Both the position numbers and the translations under genes were made by a program. DNA of 49,492 nucleotides, from the NCBI GenBank assembly GCA_030730365.1, contig JANQVJ010000052.1, forward strand, positions 92,281-141,772, in the 5' to 3' direction. A model generated the notes under the pieces. It was not told where the DNA came from. It did no database searches and was given only the letters and a program-made list of their open reading frames with translations. Numbering within the stretch: position 1 is the first letter of the stretch; every line of letters starts with the position of its first letter. Shown in pieces: positions 42,779-49,492 of the stretch. The stretch comes from Verrucomicrobiales bacterium. Lineage in GTDB: Bacteria > Verrucomicrobiota > Verrucomicrobiia > Verrucomicrobiales > DEV007.

Positions 42779-43846
42779 ATGAATCGTGACACTCGTTATC
42801 TCCTCTGCGGCCTCCTCGCCTTCTCGCTGGGCACCGACACCTCGCACGCCTTTCTTGGCGGACTGGGCAAGCGCGGTGACGAAAAAAAGGTTCTGAATGC
42901 CGAAGAGCTATCGAGCCAGCAAGGCACCGCCGAGGCGCTGATGGCGAAGGCGCGTAATTACGAGAGTGAGGGAAAGACTCGCCAGGCCCGTGACGCCTAC
43001 AAGGGAATCAGCCGCAGCTATTCACGGACCGACGCAGGGACTCAGGCAAAATTCGATTACGCGCGGATGCTGGAGGCTTCCGGTGACCAGCGCGACGCGT
43101 TCGAGGAATACCAGTCGCTCATCACCAATTTCCGGAACACCCCGAATTTCACGGAGGCCGTTAAGCGCCAGTATGGCATCGCCGAGTCTCTGCGGACGAC
43201 GGACAAAAAAGGATTCCTCGGTATCGGGGCACCGATTCAGCCGTCGAAGCTCATCGAGATGTTTGAGCAGATCAGCGCAAGCGCGCCTTTCACCGAGTAT
43301 GCTCCGAAGTCACTCCTGAATGTTGGCTACGTAAGGACCAAGATTGGCGAGACGGCCGAAGCGATCAGTGCTTTCCAATCGGTTGTAGACAAGTATGCGG
43401 ATACCGAGTTCGCCAAGGAGGCCCAATACGAGATCTTCAGACTGCGCGGCGTAAAAGCCGAGAAATCCAACAGTCCGGTCGAAGATCGGGCTCAGGTCGA
43501 AGCTGGCCTTGATTTCGTTAACCAGAACCCCGAAGATCAGCGCGCCACGGAAATCAAATCAGACCTCCAGAGTATCGAAGAGCGCTCCATGGAGAAACTT
43601 TACAATACGGGAGTCTTTTACGAGAAAAGCGGTAAGCCGGATTCCGCCCGTGTCTATTTCCGCGAAGTCGTAAAAAATCCCTCGACCTCATGGGCATCGA
43701 AGGCGCAGGAGCGGCTCAATGCGCTCGACAATTCACCTGTTCCGGTAGAGAAAAAAGCGGGAGTTTTCGGCCCGAATCCGCTGAAAAAGGACAAGGTTGA
43801 GATGCGGACTTCAGGCGACGAAGTGGTCCCCCTCCCCGCAAATTAG
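42779..43846 (+). CDS. BamD-like TPR protein
   Basis: 355 residues with a signal peptide (about residues 1-24, ending SHA) without a lipobox Cys. The mature part has TPR-type helix pairs: AEALMAKARNYESEGKTRQA, KFDYARMLEASGDQRDA, AISAFQSVVDKYADTEFAKEA and a last pair near 270-310. These look like the outer-membrane assembly protein BamD/YfiO family but without the lipid anchor. The role in outer membrane assembly is inferred. It is followed by an LptE-like gene 144 bases downstream, in keeping with an envelope function. Confidence 0.8.
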   Translation: MNRDTRYLLCGLLAFSLGTDTSHAFLGGLGKRGDEKKVLNAEELSSQQGTAEALMAKARNYESEGKTRQARDAYKGISRSYSRTDAGTQAKFDYARMLEASGDQRDAFEEYQSLITNFRNTPNFTEAVKRQYGIAESLRTTDKKGFLGIGAPIQPSKLIEMFEQISASAPFTEYAPKSLLNVGYVRTKIGETAEAISAFQSVVDKYADTEFAKEAQYEIFRLRGVKAEKSNSPVEDRAQVEAGLDFVNQNPEDQRATEIKSDLQSIEERSMEKLYNTGVFYEKSGKPDSARVYFREVVKNPSTSWASKAQERLNALDNSPVPVEKKAGVFGPNPLKKDKVEMRTSGDEVVPLPAN

Positions 43847-43990
43847 GGCAGATCGACCGGTGATTCAAGGGGGCTGCGCAGCGGAAGGCTCTTAAGGCTT
43901 GTTTTTTAGACATTCCCGCATAGTTTCCAGATGAGGTAGCCCCTTTCCCGCTCTCTTGACGGTTTACCGCCCGCCTCTGATACCTTTCCC

Positions 43991-44584
43991 ATGAAGTTCT
44001 CGATCCTCCTCATCGCTGTCGGCCTCACCGCCATGCTCTTCACTGGCTGCGCCGGCTACCAACTCGGTGGCGTGAAGCCGGGCGTTTACAAGGATATCGA
44101 GAAGCTCCACGTCCCGACCTTCAAGAATCTGACTCTCGAGCCGCGCCTTTCGAGCTTGGTTACCAATGCGGTCCTCGCCGGGTTGCAGTCCGACGGGACC
44201 TATAAAGTGTCGAACCGTGCCGACGCCGATGCCGTTCTCGTGGGAGAGATCCGGCAGATCGTGAAGCAACAGCTGCGCGCCGTCCGTACGGACACGCTGA
44301 AGTCCCGTGAATTGAGCCTTTATCTCATTGTGGATTTCCATCTCGAGGATCCGCAGACGGGTGCGCGTATCGGTGACCGTGTCGCTCAAGGCGCAATCGA
44401 GGTCCCAAGCGAAGACAAACTCGGCACCGCGGAAGAAGTCATTGGAGCCCGACAGGGGCGCGTCGTCGGCGAGACGATTCAGTTTATCGATCCCGCCTTC
44501 CAAATTGGCGAGCGCAATGCTCTTTCTTTCGTCGCCGACGACCTCGCCGATAAACTCGTTTCCCAGCTCGCCAACGGCTGGTAA
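43991..44584 (+). CDS. LptE-like LPS-assembly lipoprotein
   Basis: 197 residues: lipoprotein signal with lipobox LFTGC (Cys20) followed by AGYQLGG, the typical start of LptE family proteins. The strands HVPTFKNLTLEPRLSSLVTNAV and then a Tyr/Asp-rich alternating beta core match LptE (RlpB), the outer membrane partner of LptD in lipopolysaccharide export. The match is by pattern and length; the gene could also be a related DUF family. It lies 15 bases before rsmI and is probably co-transcribed. Confidence 0.8.
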   Translation: MKFSILLIAVGLTAMLFTGCAGYQLGGVKPGVYKDIEKLHVPTFKNLTLEPRLSSLVTNAVLAGLQSDGTYKVSNRADADAVLVGEIRQIVKQQLRAVRTDTLKSRELSLYLIVDFHLEDPQTGARIGDRVAQGAIEVPSEDKLGTAEEVIGARQGRVVGETIQFIDPAFQIGERNALSFVADDLADKLVSQLANGW

Positions 44585-44599
44585 CCCGGCCCCGTCCCT

Positions 44600-45316
44600 T
44601 TGAATTCACTCAAAAGCCAGGGACTGGTGCAACTGATCGGAACCCCGATCGGCAATCTAGGTGACATCACTTTTCGGGCGGTCGAATCGATCAAGGCCGC
44701 CAATGTTGTTGCCTGCGAAGATACCCGTCACTCGCAACGGCTCCTCAGTCATCTCGGGATTTCCGGTAAAGAATTGGTCGCGCTGCACGAGCATAATGAG
44801 CAGCATCGCGCCCAATCCCTTGTGGAGCGAGCCATGAACGGCGAGCGCATTGTTTTCCTTTCCGACGCGGGCACCCCTACGATTTCGGATCCCGGCTACC
44901 GGCTCGTCAATGCCTGCCACGAAGCAGGCGTGCGGGTGGAGGTGATTCCGGGTCCCTCGGCCGTGATCACCGCACTGGCCGGATCGGGCCTGCCGACGGA
45001 TGCTTTCTATTTTGGCGGATTTCTCGCCGTGAAATCGGGCCGTAAGGGGCGTGAAATCGAAGAAGCGCTTGCCCGTCGAGAGACCTCGGTTTTCTTCGAA
45101 TCCCCCCACCGACTAATCAAGACCGTTGCGGCCATCGCCGCGATTGAACCCGATCGCGAGATCTGTGTGGCGAGGGAGCTGACGAAAAAGTTTGAGACCT
45201 ATCACCGCGGAACCGCCTCGCAGTTGCTCGAGTATTTTACCGCCCAGCCGGGAAAAGGTGAAATCACCCTGCTCATTCGCGGGTGCGGAAAACGACGTGA
45301 GATCAACGCCGACTGA
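44600..45316 (+). CDS. rsmI: 16S rRNA (cytidine(1402)-2'-O)-methyltransferase
   Basis: 238 residues of the tetrapyrrole-methylase-like fold. GTPIGNLGDITFRAVESIK (15-33), ACEDTRHSQRLL, FLSDAGTPTISDPG, VIPGPSAVITAL and the 'FFESPHRLIKT' segment are all RsmI signatures. The enzyme methylates the 2'-OH of C1402 of 16S rRNA using S-adenosylmethionine. It is about 40 residues shorter than E. coli RsmI, lacking most of the small C-terminal domain. The start is a TTG at 44600, the only codon giving the normal N-terminus. Confidence 0.94.
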   Translation: MNSLKSQGLVQLIGTPIGNLGDITFRAVESIKAANVVACEDTRHSQRLLSHLGISGKELVALHEHNEQHRAQSLVERAMNGERIVFLSDAGTPTISDPGYRLVNACHEAGVRVEVIPGPSAVITALAGSGLPTDAFYFGGFLAVKSGRKGREIEEALARRETSVFFESPHRLIKTVAAIAAIEPDREICVARELTKKFETYHRGTASQLLEYFTAQPGKGEITLLIRGCGKRREINAD

Positions 45317-45340
45317 AAATCTTCGGAACCGGCACAACGG

Positions 45341-45368
45341 TGAGGCGGAGCCTTTCGACTCTGCCTCA
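45341..45368 (+). terminator. candidate terminator hairpin after rsmI
   Basis: TGAGGCGGAG and CTCTGCCTCA pair over 10 bases with one G-T wobble around an 8-base loop, 24 bases past the rsmI stop. The following bases (TTCTATC) are only mildly T-rich, so termination strength is uncertain. Confidence 0.5.
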
Positions 45369-45520
45369 TTCTATCGACCCCCTTCACCCATGTCCTCGCG
45401 GGCAAGGGTATTTTACGCAAACGCCACTACTGGGGGGGCTGAGCTGCGGGACAACTCCTGTTTCGGCAGGCTGGACGGTGCGATGGATCGTTCCGGGACA
45501 ACATCATTCCGGTGGCGCCG

Positions 45521-45772
45521 ATGCAAAGGCTCTTTGCCGCTCTCACGGCGTTTGCTTTTATCATAGCGTTGCTGGCAATGGAATCCCCCGTTATTATCCG
45601 GCGTTTTTGCGGGGAGGCGGTCGGCGAAGAGGTTCTGCCGAACTTCAAAAATTCCAAAATCGCGTTTTGCGTGCATAAGCATCGGTTTGTCTGGCTCCCC
45701 CCCCCTTTCAGTTCTTCTCAACGCGAATCGGCGCTCCATTCTTCCGTTTCTCAGGCGGTTGTCTGGGTTTGA
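45521..45772 (+). CDS. possible small secreted protein, frame disturbed at a C9 run
   Basis: A signal-peptide-like start (MQRLFAALTAFAFIIALLAM) is followed by about 35 charged, Cys-bearing residues (RRFCGEAVGEEVLPNFKN, KIAFCVHKHRF). At a run of nine C (45697-45705) the frame continues as Ser/Pro-rich sequence to a stop at 45770. With one base more in the run, a different frame reads on as QFFSTRIGAPFFRFSGG to a stop near 45840, which also looks protein-like. So the gene may be frameshifted, phase-variable, or not real. No family recognised. Confidence 0.3.
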   Translation: MQRLFAALTAFAFIIALLAMESPVIIRRFCGEAVGEEVLPNFKNSKIAFCVHKHRFVWLPPPFSSSQRESALHSSVSQAVVWV

Positions 45773-45851
45773 TTCTCCCGGGCGACCGGGATGGAGTAAT
45801 GAGGCAGAAAAAAGGTGAGCGTTGTTTTGTGTTAAATGGATAATAATATAA

Positions 45852-45880
45852 TTTCCATAATTAATCAATATTTTTATAAT
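45852..45880 (+). promoter_or_regulatory. sigma70-type promoter of panB
   Basis: TTTCCA (45852-45857), 17-base spacer, then a perfect TATAAT (45875-45880) in an AT-rich segment. Transcription would start near 45887, about 78 bases before the panB ATG. A second TATAAT at 45847 lacks a good -35 element. Confidence 0.55.
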
Positions 45881-45964
45881 TTATTTGAACGGGAATTGAA
45901 TTGTCTAAAAGAAAAGCTACTGGAGTTTGATGGCTCCCCTTCCCCCTTCGCCCGATCATTTGTC

Positions 45965-46723
45965 ATGAGCGCTCCTTCCCCCGCCCCTCTTCAGATGCGC
46001 CTTCGCGAGCCTGTCTCCGCGATCACTGCCTATGATTATCCCTCGGCACGGCTTTGCGACGAGGCGGGGATCCAGCTCATCCTCGTGGGCGACTCGGTCG
46101 GAATGGTCGTGGCCGGTGGGGAGGACACCACCGGGGTGACCCTTGGACAGATGGTTTATCACACGGAAATGGTCAGGCGCGGGGTCAAGCAGGGCATCGT
46201 AGTCTCGGACCTGCCCATCAATACTTATCGTGATCCGGCCGAGGCCCTTGCCAGCAGTCGACAACTCGTTGCCGCGGGAGCCGATGCGGTCAAACTCGAG
46301 GGCGGCTTCGGTCAACTCGAGAAAGTAAAGGCCATCACCTCAGCGGGTATCTCGTTTTGCGCCCATCTCGGAATGCTACCGCAAAGGGTGCGCGAGGAAG
46401 GCGGTTATAAGAAAAAAGGGAAAACCGACATCGAGGCGAAAACGCTCGTCGAGGCAGCGCTGGCACTGGAGGAGGCCGGTGCCTTCGCCATCGTGCTGGA
46501 GAGCGTTGTCGCGACGGTTGCGGCTGAGATCACCCGGTCTCTCTCGATCCCCACTATCGGAATAGGCTCAGGGCGGGATTGTTCAGGGCAGATCCGGGTT
46601 TTGCACGATGTCACCGGAGCCTTCCCCTGGTTCGTCCCACCTTTCGCTAAAATACACGGTGACGTGGCCGGCGTGACCCGCCGCTCACTCGCTGCCTATC
46701 TCGACGAGATCGGTTCACTCTAA
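45965..46723 (+). CDS. panB: 3-methyl-2-oxobutanoate hydroxymethyltransferase
   Basis: 252 residues, the first dedicated enzyme of pantothenate synthesis, transferring a hydroxymethyl group from methylene-tetrahydrofolate to ketoisovalerate. Family blocks: ITAYDYPSARLCDEAG, LILVGDSVGMVV (metal-binding Asp), GVTLGQMVYHTEMVRRG, DLPINTY, AVKLEGG, CAHLGMLPQ, IVLESV (catalytic Glu region), and IGIGSGRDCSGQIRVLHD. The ATG at 45965 is used; the frame is open upstream to 45836, but that part is AT-rich promoter sequence. No panC is nearby. Confidence 0.95.
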   Translation: MSAPSPAPLQMRLREPVSAITAYDYPSARLCDEAGIQLILVGDSVGMVVAGGEDTTGVTLGQMVYHTEMVRRGVKQGIVVSDLPINTYRDPAEALASSRQLVAAGADAVKLEGGFGQLEKVKAITSAGISFCAHLGMLPQRVREEGGYKKKGKTDIEAKTLVEAALALEEAGAFAIVLESVVATVAAEITRSLSIPTIGIGSGRDCSGQIRVLHDVTGAFPWFVPPFAKIHGDVAGVTRRSLAAYLDEIGSL

Positions 46724-47103
46724 GCGGAATTGCGAGGGTGACGACTCTGCATGAACGCTTGTCCGGCACGAGCTGAGGCTCCTCCGGACTCAAAAAAACA
46801 CTTGCGCCGGAGACGGGTGCGCGCCACACTTGATGGTCCCTGAACGCTTCCAGATCGGGAGTTCGCGCCTCACTTCTCCCCCCAACTGCCCGGCGCGAGG
46901 TTTCTCTCCTTCAGATTAAGGGACAAGTGGTTACCGAAAGTCAGGCTGGCTACTCGGAATCACCGCGAAAGTTCGGCTTTACGGGCTTTCGACAAACCGA
47001 AAATTTCACCTCGCCACCGTTTCCTTTAGCTCGGGAGACTATGGAGAACCCACTTTCCCTGTCGAATTAGAACTTTCCTGCCAAGGTCCCCTTCCGCATT
47101 TTC
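46724..47103. other. 380-base leader region of rho
   Basis: Between panB and rho. A 30-codon open frame (46751-46843) and a few short imperfect stems are present but none is convincing. A long untranslated leader would fit the known autoregulation of rho by attenuation in E. coli, yet no specific site can be shown here. Confidence 0.4.
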
Positions 47104-49026
47104 ATGAGCGATTCCGCCCCTCCAGAAGACTCCCGCGACGCGACCTTTGGTCCGGAATCGGGCGCTCCAGACCCTACCAAGATCGCCGCCGCGAAGAAAC
47201 CGCGGTCTCCAAAAGCAGTCGCGGCCTCTGTCGGAAACGAGTCTCCCCCCAAACCGGCTCGCAAACCGAGAGCGGCGAAAGCAGAGACGGCTGAAAAACC
47301 AAAGAAGGTCGCAAAAAGTTCTGATGTCGGCGCTGTTCACGAGGAAACAACCCGTGATTTACCTCTCTTTTCCGAGGCATCACCCCCTGTTTCTGCGGGT
47401 GAAACGGTCTCCCGGGAACCTCGGGAAAGAGGTGAAAGTAAGGATCATCACGAGCCTACCCGTGAACCTGTTGAGGGCGAGCGTTCCGGAGATCGACCAG
47501 GCGAGCGTTCCGGTGAAGGAAATGAGGGACGTTCGCGTCGTAATAGGGGCCCGAGACAACGCCGTCGCAAGGGAAACCGCGAGTCACAAGGCGGTTCTGA
47601 CTCCAATCAGCGTCGGGGTCACCAGGGTTCGCCCCATGAAGGGCGGGAAAAGCAACGTCCCCATGAGAGCGGGCCGGACGGCAATCGTGCTGATGAGCGT
47701 CGCGACGAAGCGCACGATGACCGCAACCACGATCCCCGTGAGTTGATCGCCGGAGAATCATACGAAGATAGAGACGAACGGGACGAGGATCGCGATGGCG
47801 GAGACGGAGGAGACGGACGTCACCAGAATAAGACGCGTAAGCAGCGCTACCTCGAACGTAAGGAGAAGGAGCGCGCCCGTGAAGCCGCCGCTCTCGAATC
47901 ATCGCCGGCAATCGAATCAGAGGGGATCGTCGAGATTTCCCCCAAGGGATTTGGATTCCTGCGCGAGAAAATCCGCGGCTTCCAGCAGTCGCCCAAGGAT
48001 GTTTTTATCACTCCAGAAGTGGTCCGCATCTACGGGCTCCGTGACGGGCTGATGGTGCGTTGCCTCTCGAAACAGGGGGTTCGCGGCCCCCAGCTCATCG
48101 AGCTACTCGCGATCAATGACCGTCCGCCGGAAGAGTGCGCCAAGCTCCCCTATTTCGAGGAGTTGACCGCGATTAACCCGAATAAAAAACTCACCCTTGA
48201 GACCCAATCGACCCGGGCCACGACCCGCGTCATTGATCTCATGGCTCCGATCGGCCGCGGTCAGCGCGGCCTCATCGTCGCTCCACCGCGCACCGGCAAG
48301 ACGACTCTGCTGCACCATATCGCCGAGGGCATCCTGCACAATTACGAGGACGAGATCCACCTCATGGTCCTGCTCGTCGACGAGCGCCCCGAGGAGGTAA
48401 CCGATTTTGAGCGTTCCTTTCCCAACGTCGAGGTTTTCTCGAGTTCAAACGACAGCGAGGCGAAGGATCATACCCGCATCGCGCTTCTCGCGACCGAGCG
48501 AGCCAAGCGACTCGTCGAGGGTGGTCGTCACGTTGTCATGCTGATGGATTCCATCACCCGGCTTGCCCGCGCCTTCAACAGCCAGATGCGCGGGGGTAAA
48601 CGCGGCACCGCCAGTGGCGGCCTCATCGTGGGGGCGCTCGAAGTCCCCCGGCGAATTTTCGCCGCTGCCCGCAACACGCGCGAAGCGGGCTCTCTCACGA
48701 TCATCGCGACCGCCCTCGTACAGACGAACAGCAAGGCTGACGAAGCTATTTTCCAGGAGTTCAAAGGCACCGGCAACATGGAGCTCGTTCTCGATCGTCA
48801 GATCGCACAGAACTACGTCTACCCTGCCGTTGACATCAACAAGTCGGGAACTCGTCGCGAGGAGTTGCTGCTGCCGCCACATGTCCTTGAAAAGATCTAT
48901 GTGATCCGTCGCGGACTCAGTGGCTACAAGCAAGTCGACGCGATGGAATGGCTCCTGAAGTGCATGCAGCGGTATCCCTCGAATGCCCAGATGTTGATGG
49001 ACATCAAGACTACGGCGCTTTCCTGA
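47104..49026 (+). CDS. rho: transcription termination factor Rho with long charged N-terminal extension
   Basis: 640 residues, the hexameric RNA-dependent ATPase that ends transcription. Residues 1-265 are low complexity: Ala/Lys/Pro-rich, then Arg/Glu/Asp/Gly-rich (GERSGDRPGERSGEGNEGRS region), and probably disordered and RNA-binding. The cold-shock-like RNA-binding domain starts near 277 (EISPKGFGFLRE) and the ATPase has P-loop PPRTGKT with Lys399, Walker B MVLLVDERPEEV, and the Q/R-loop region RLARAFNSQ. The core is normal; the extension adds about 220 residues compared with E. coli Rho, as in several PVC and actinobacterial Rho proteins. Confidence 0.96.
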   Translation: MSDSAPPEDSRDATFGPESGAPDPTKIAAAKKPRSPKAVAASVGNESPPKPARKPRAAKAETAEKPKKVAKSSDVGAVHEETTRDLPLFSEASPPVSAGETVSREPRERGESKDHHEPTREPVEGERSGDRPGERSGEGNEGRSRRNRGPRQRRRKGNRESQGGSDSNQRRGHQGSPHEGREKQRPHESGPDGNRADERRDEAHDDRNHDPRELIAGESYEDRDERDEDRDGGDGGDGRHQNKTRKQRYLERKEKERAREAAALESSPAIESEGIVEISPKGFGFLREKIRGFQQSPKDVFITPEVVRIYGLRDGLMVRCLSKQGVRGPQLIELLAINDRPPEECAKLPYFEELTAINPNKKLTLETQSTRATTRVIDLMAPIGRGQRGLIVAPPRTGKTTLLHHIAEGILHNYEDEIHLMVLLVDERPEEVTDFERSFPNVEVFSSSNDSEAKDHTRIALLATERAKRLVEGGRHVVMLMDSITRLARAFNSQMRGGKRGTASGGLIVGALEVPRRIFAAARNTREAGSLTIIATALVQTNSKADEAIFQEFKGTGNMELVLDRQIAQNYVYPAVDINKSGTRREELLLPPHVLEKIYVIRRGLSGYKQVDAMEWLLKCMQRYPSNAQMLMDIKTTALS

Positions 49027-49072
49027 CATCATAGCGGTTGCGGCGGGTTGGCTTTTCTGCTAATCACGTCTC

Positions 49073-49492
49073 ATGAGCAGCTACGTTGAAGTGACGCGAA
49101 GGGGCATCGGCGGCCGCAGTAAGGACTCCATCGGCGGTGCTATCCTTGGCCTTATCATCGTCGCCGTGGTGGTCGTTCTGCTTTTCTGGAACGAAGGTCG
49201 AGCGGTGAAACGGGCCCATGACCTCGAAGAAGGTGCCGGATCGGTCGTCACGGTGACGTCAGATAGGGTGGATCCCGCGATGGAGGGCAATCTCGTCCAT
49301 CTTACCGGCGAGACGAAGACCCCCAAGTTGCTCGAGGATCCCGAGTTCGGCATCGCGGCCACCGCCATTAAGCTTATCCGCGAGGTCGAGATGTATCAAT
49401 GGGTCGAGGTGGAGAAATCCGAAGAAAAGACGAGCGTCGGCGGCACGACCGAAACGACCACTACCTATACCTACGAAAAGGAATGGCGGGAC
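49073..49492 (+). CDS. TMEM43-family membrane protein (5' part)
   Basis: The first 140 codons are present; the gene runs off the right edge. One strong membrane segment (about 22-40, AILGLIIVAVVVVLLFWNEG) is followed by a Lys/Arg loop and beta-rich sequence: VTSDRVDPAMEGNLVHLTG, then LREVEMYQWVE-type strands (IREVEMYQWVEVEK). This order and the WNEGRAV motif are those of TMEM43 proteins, which are membrane proteins of unknown function in bacteria. It starts 46 bases after rho. Confidence 0.85.
   Translation, partial: MSSYVEVTRRGIGGRSKDSIGGAILGLIIVAVVVVLLFWNEGRAVKRAHDLEEGAGSVVTVTSDRVDPAMEGNLVHLTGETKTPKLLEDPEFGIAATAIKLIREVEMYQWVEVEKSEEKTSVGGTTETTTTYTYEKEWRD

Larger units (their letters stand above)
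45317..45964. other. intergenic region between rsmI and panB, with AT-rich stretch
   Basis: 648 bases. It holds the rsmI terminator hairpin, a possible small gene with a 9-C run (45521-45772) and a very AT-rich segment (about 45831-45890), unlike the GC-rich surroundings, that carries the panB promoter. No convincing gene is seen on the minus strand. Confidence 0.5.

Noticed and set aside
45413-45868. Minus-strand open frame of 151 codons between rsmI and panB
   Set aside because: Arg-rich, poor coding character, and it runs through the panB promoter region.
46751-46843. 30-codon leader peptide before rho
   Set aside because: No ribosome binding site, Arg-rich by composition, and no control codons that would suggest attenuation.

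Overview
The window looks like a chromosomal segment of a Gram-negative bacterium of the Planctomycetota-Verrucomicrobiota group, most likely Verrucomicrobiota. This is inferred from protein style and gene neighbourhoods, not from a marker tree. The evidence is high GC, an LptE-like lipoprotein and a BamD-like TPR protein (an LPS-bearing outer membrane), a Rho factor with a very long charged N-terminal extension, a NagB/PIG-L fusion, HEAT-tailed secreted proteins, and GC-rich palindromic repeats between genes. No rRNA, tRNA, CRISPR array, prophage or intact insertion sequence was seen.

Layout. 1-2.5 kb: altronate dehydratase family gene divergent from a short-chain dehydrogenase (sugar acid metabolism). 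2.5-4.7 kb: two secreted proteins and a DoxX-like membrane protein, tail to tail with gltX (4.7-6.1 kb). 6.1-6.5 kb: two REP-like inverted doublets. 6.5-8.6 kb: a secreted acetyl-xylan-esterase-like hydrolase. 8.9-11.2 kb: tdh-kbl, the two-step threonine-to-glycine pathway. 11.2-11.8 kb: a decayed HigB-type toxin gene followed by an intact HigA-type antitoxin, then a third REP-like doublet. 12.2-19.7 kb, all on the minus strand: a cysteine-rich protein with a dicluster ferredoxin, a tiny lipoprotein, a PAS histidine kinase with a receiver protein, a low-molecular-weight phosphatase, PIN-PhoH, and a UvrD-type helicase.

19.9-36.75 kb: the most notable region, eight closely spaced plus-strand genes. 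In order they are two paralogous secreted proteins built of repeated 'DG...G' beta units, a membrane protein with a Pro/Gly-rich tail (DUF4175-like), a MoxR AAA+ ATPase, a 1398-residue TPR plus PQQ-type propeller protein, a DUF58 protein, a BatA-type VWA membrane protein, and a large membrane protein with two VWA-like domains around an amidotransferase-like domain. The MoxR/DUF58/VWA core matches the known Bat (aerotolerance-type) gene set. The flanking secreted repeat proteins and the inserted TPR-propeller protein are not part of the classical operon, so this is an extended envelope-associated MoxR system of unknown substrate. A 28-bp palindrome lies in the divergent region before it.

36.75-49.5 kb: an M50-type membrane protease, the NagB fusion whose PIG-L half has lost its zinc ligands, a polytopic membrane protein, a CNNM/CorC-type CBS protein, a BamD-like protein, an LptE-like lipoprotein, rsmI, panB, rho, and the start of a TMEM43-family gene that runs off the right edge.
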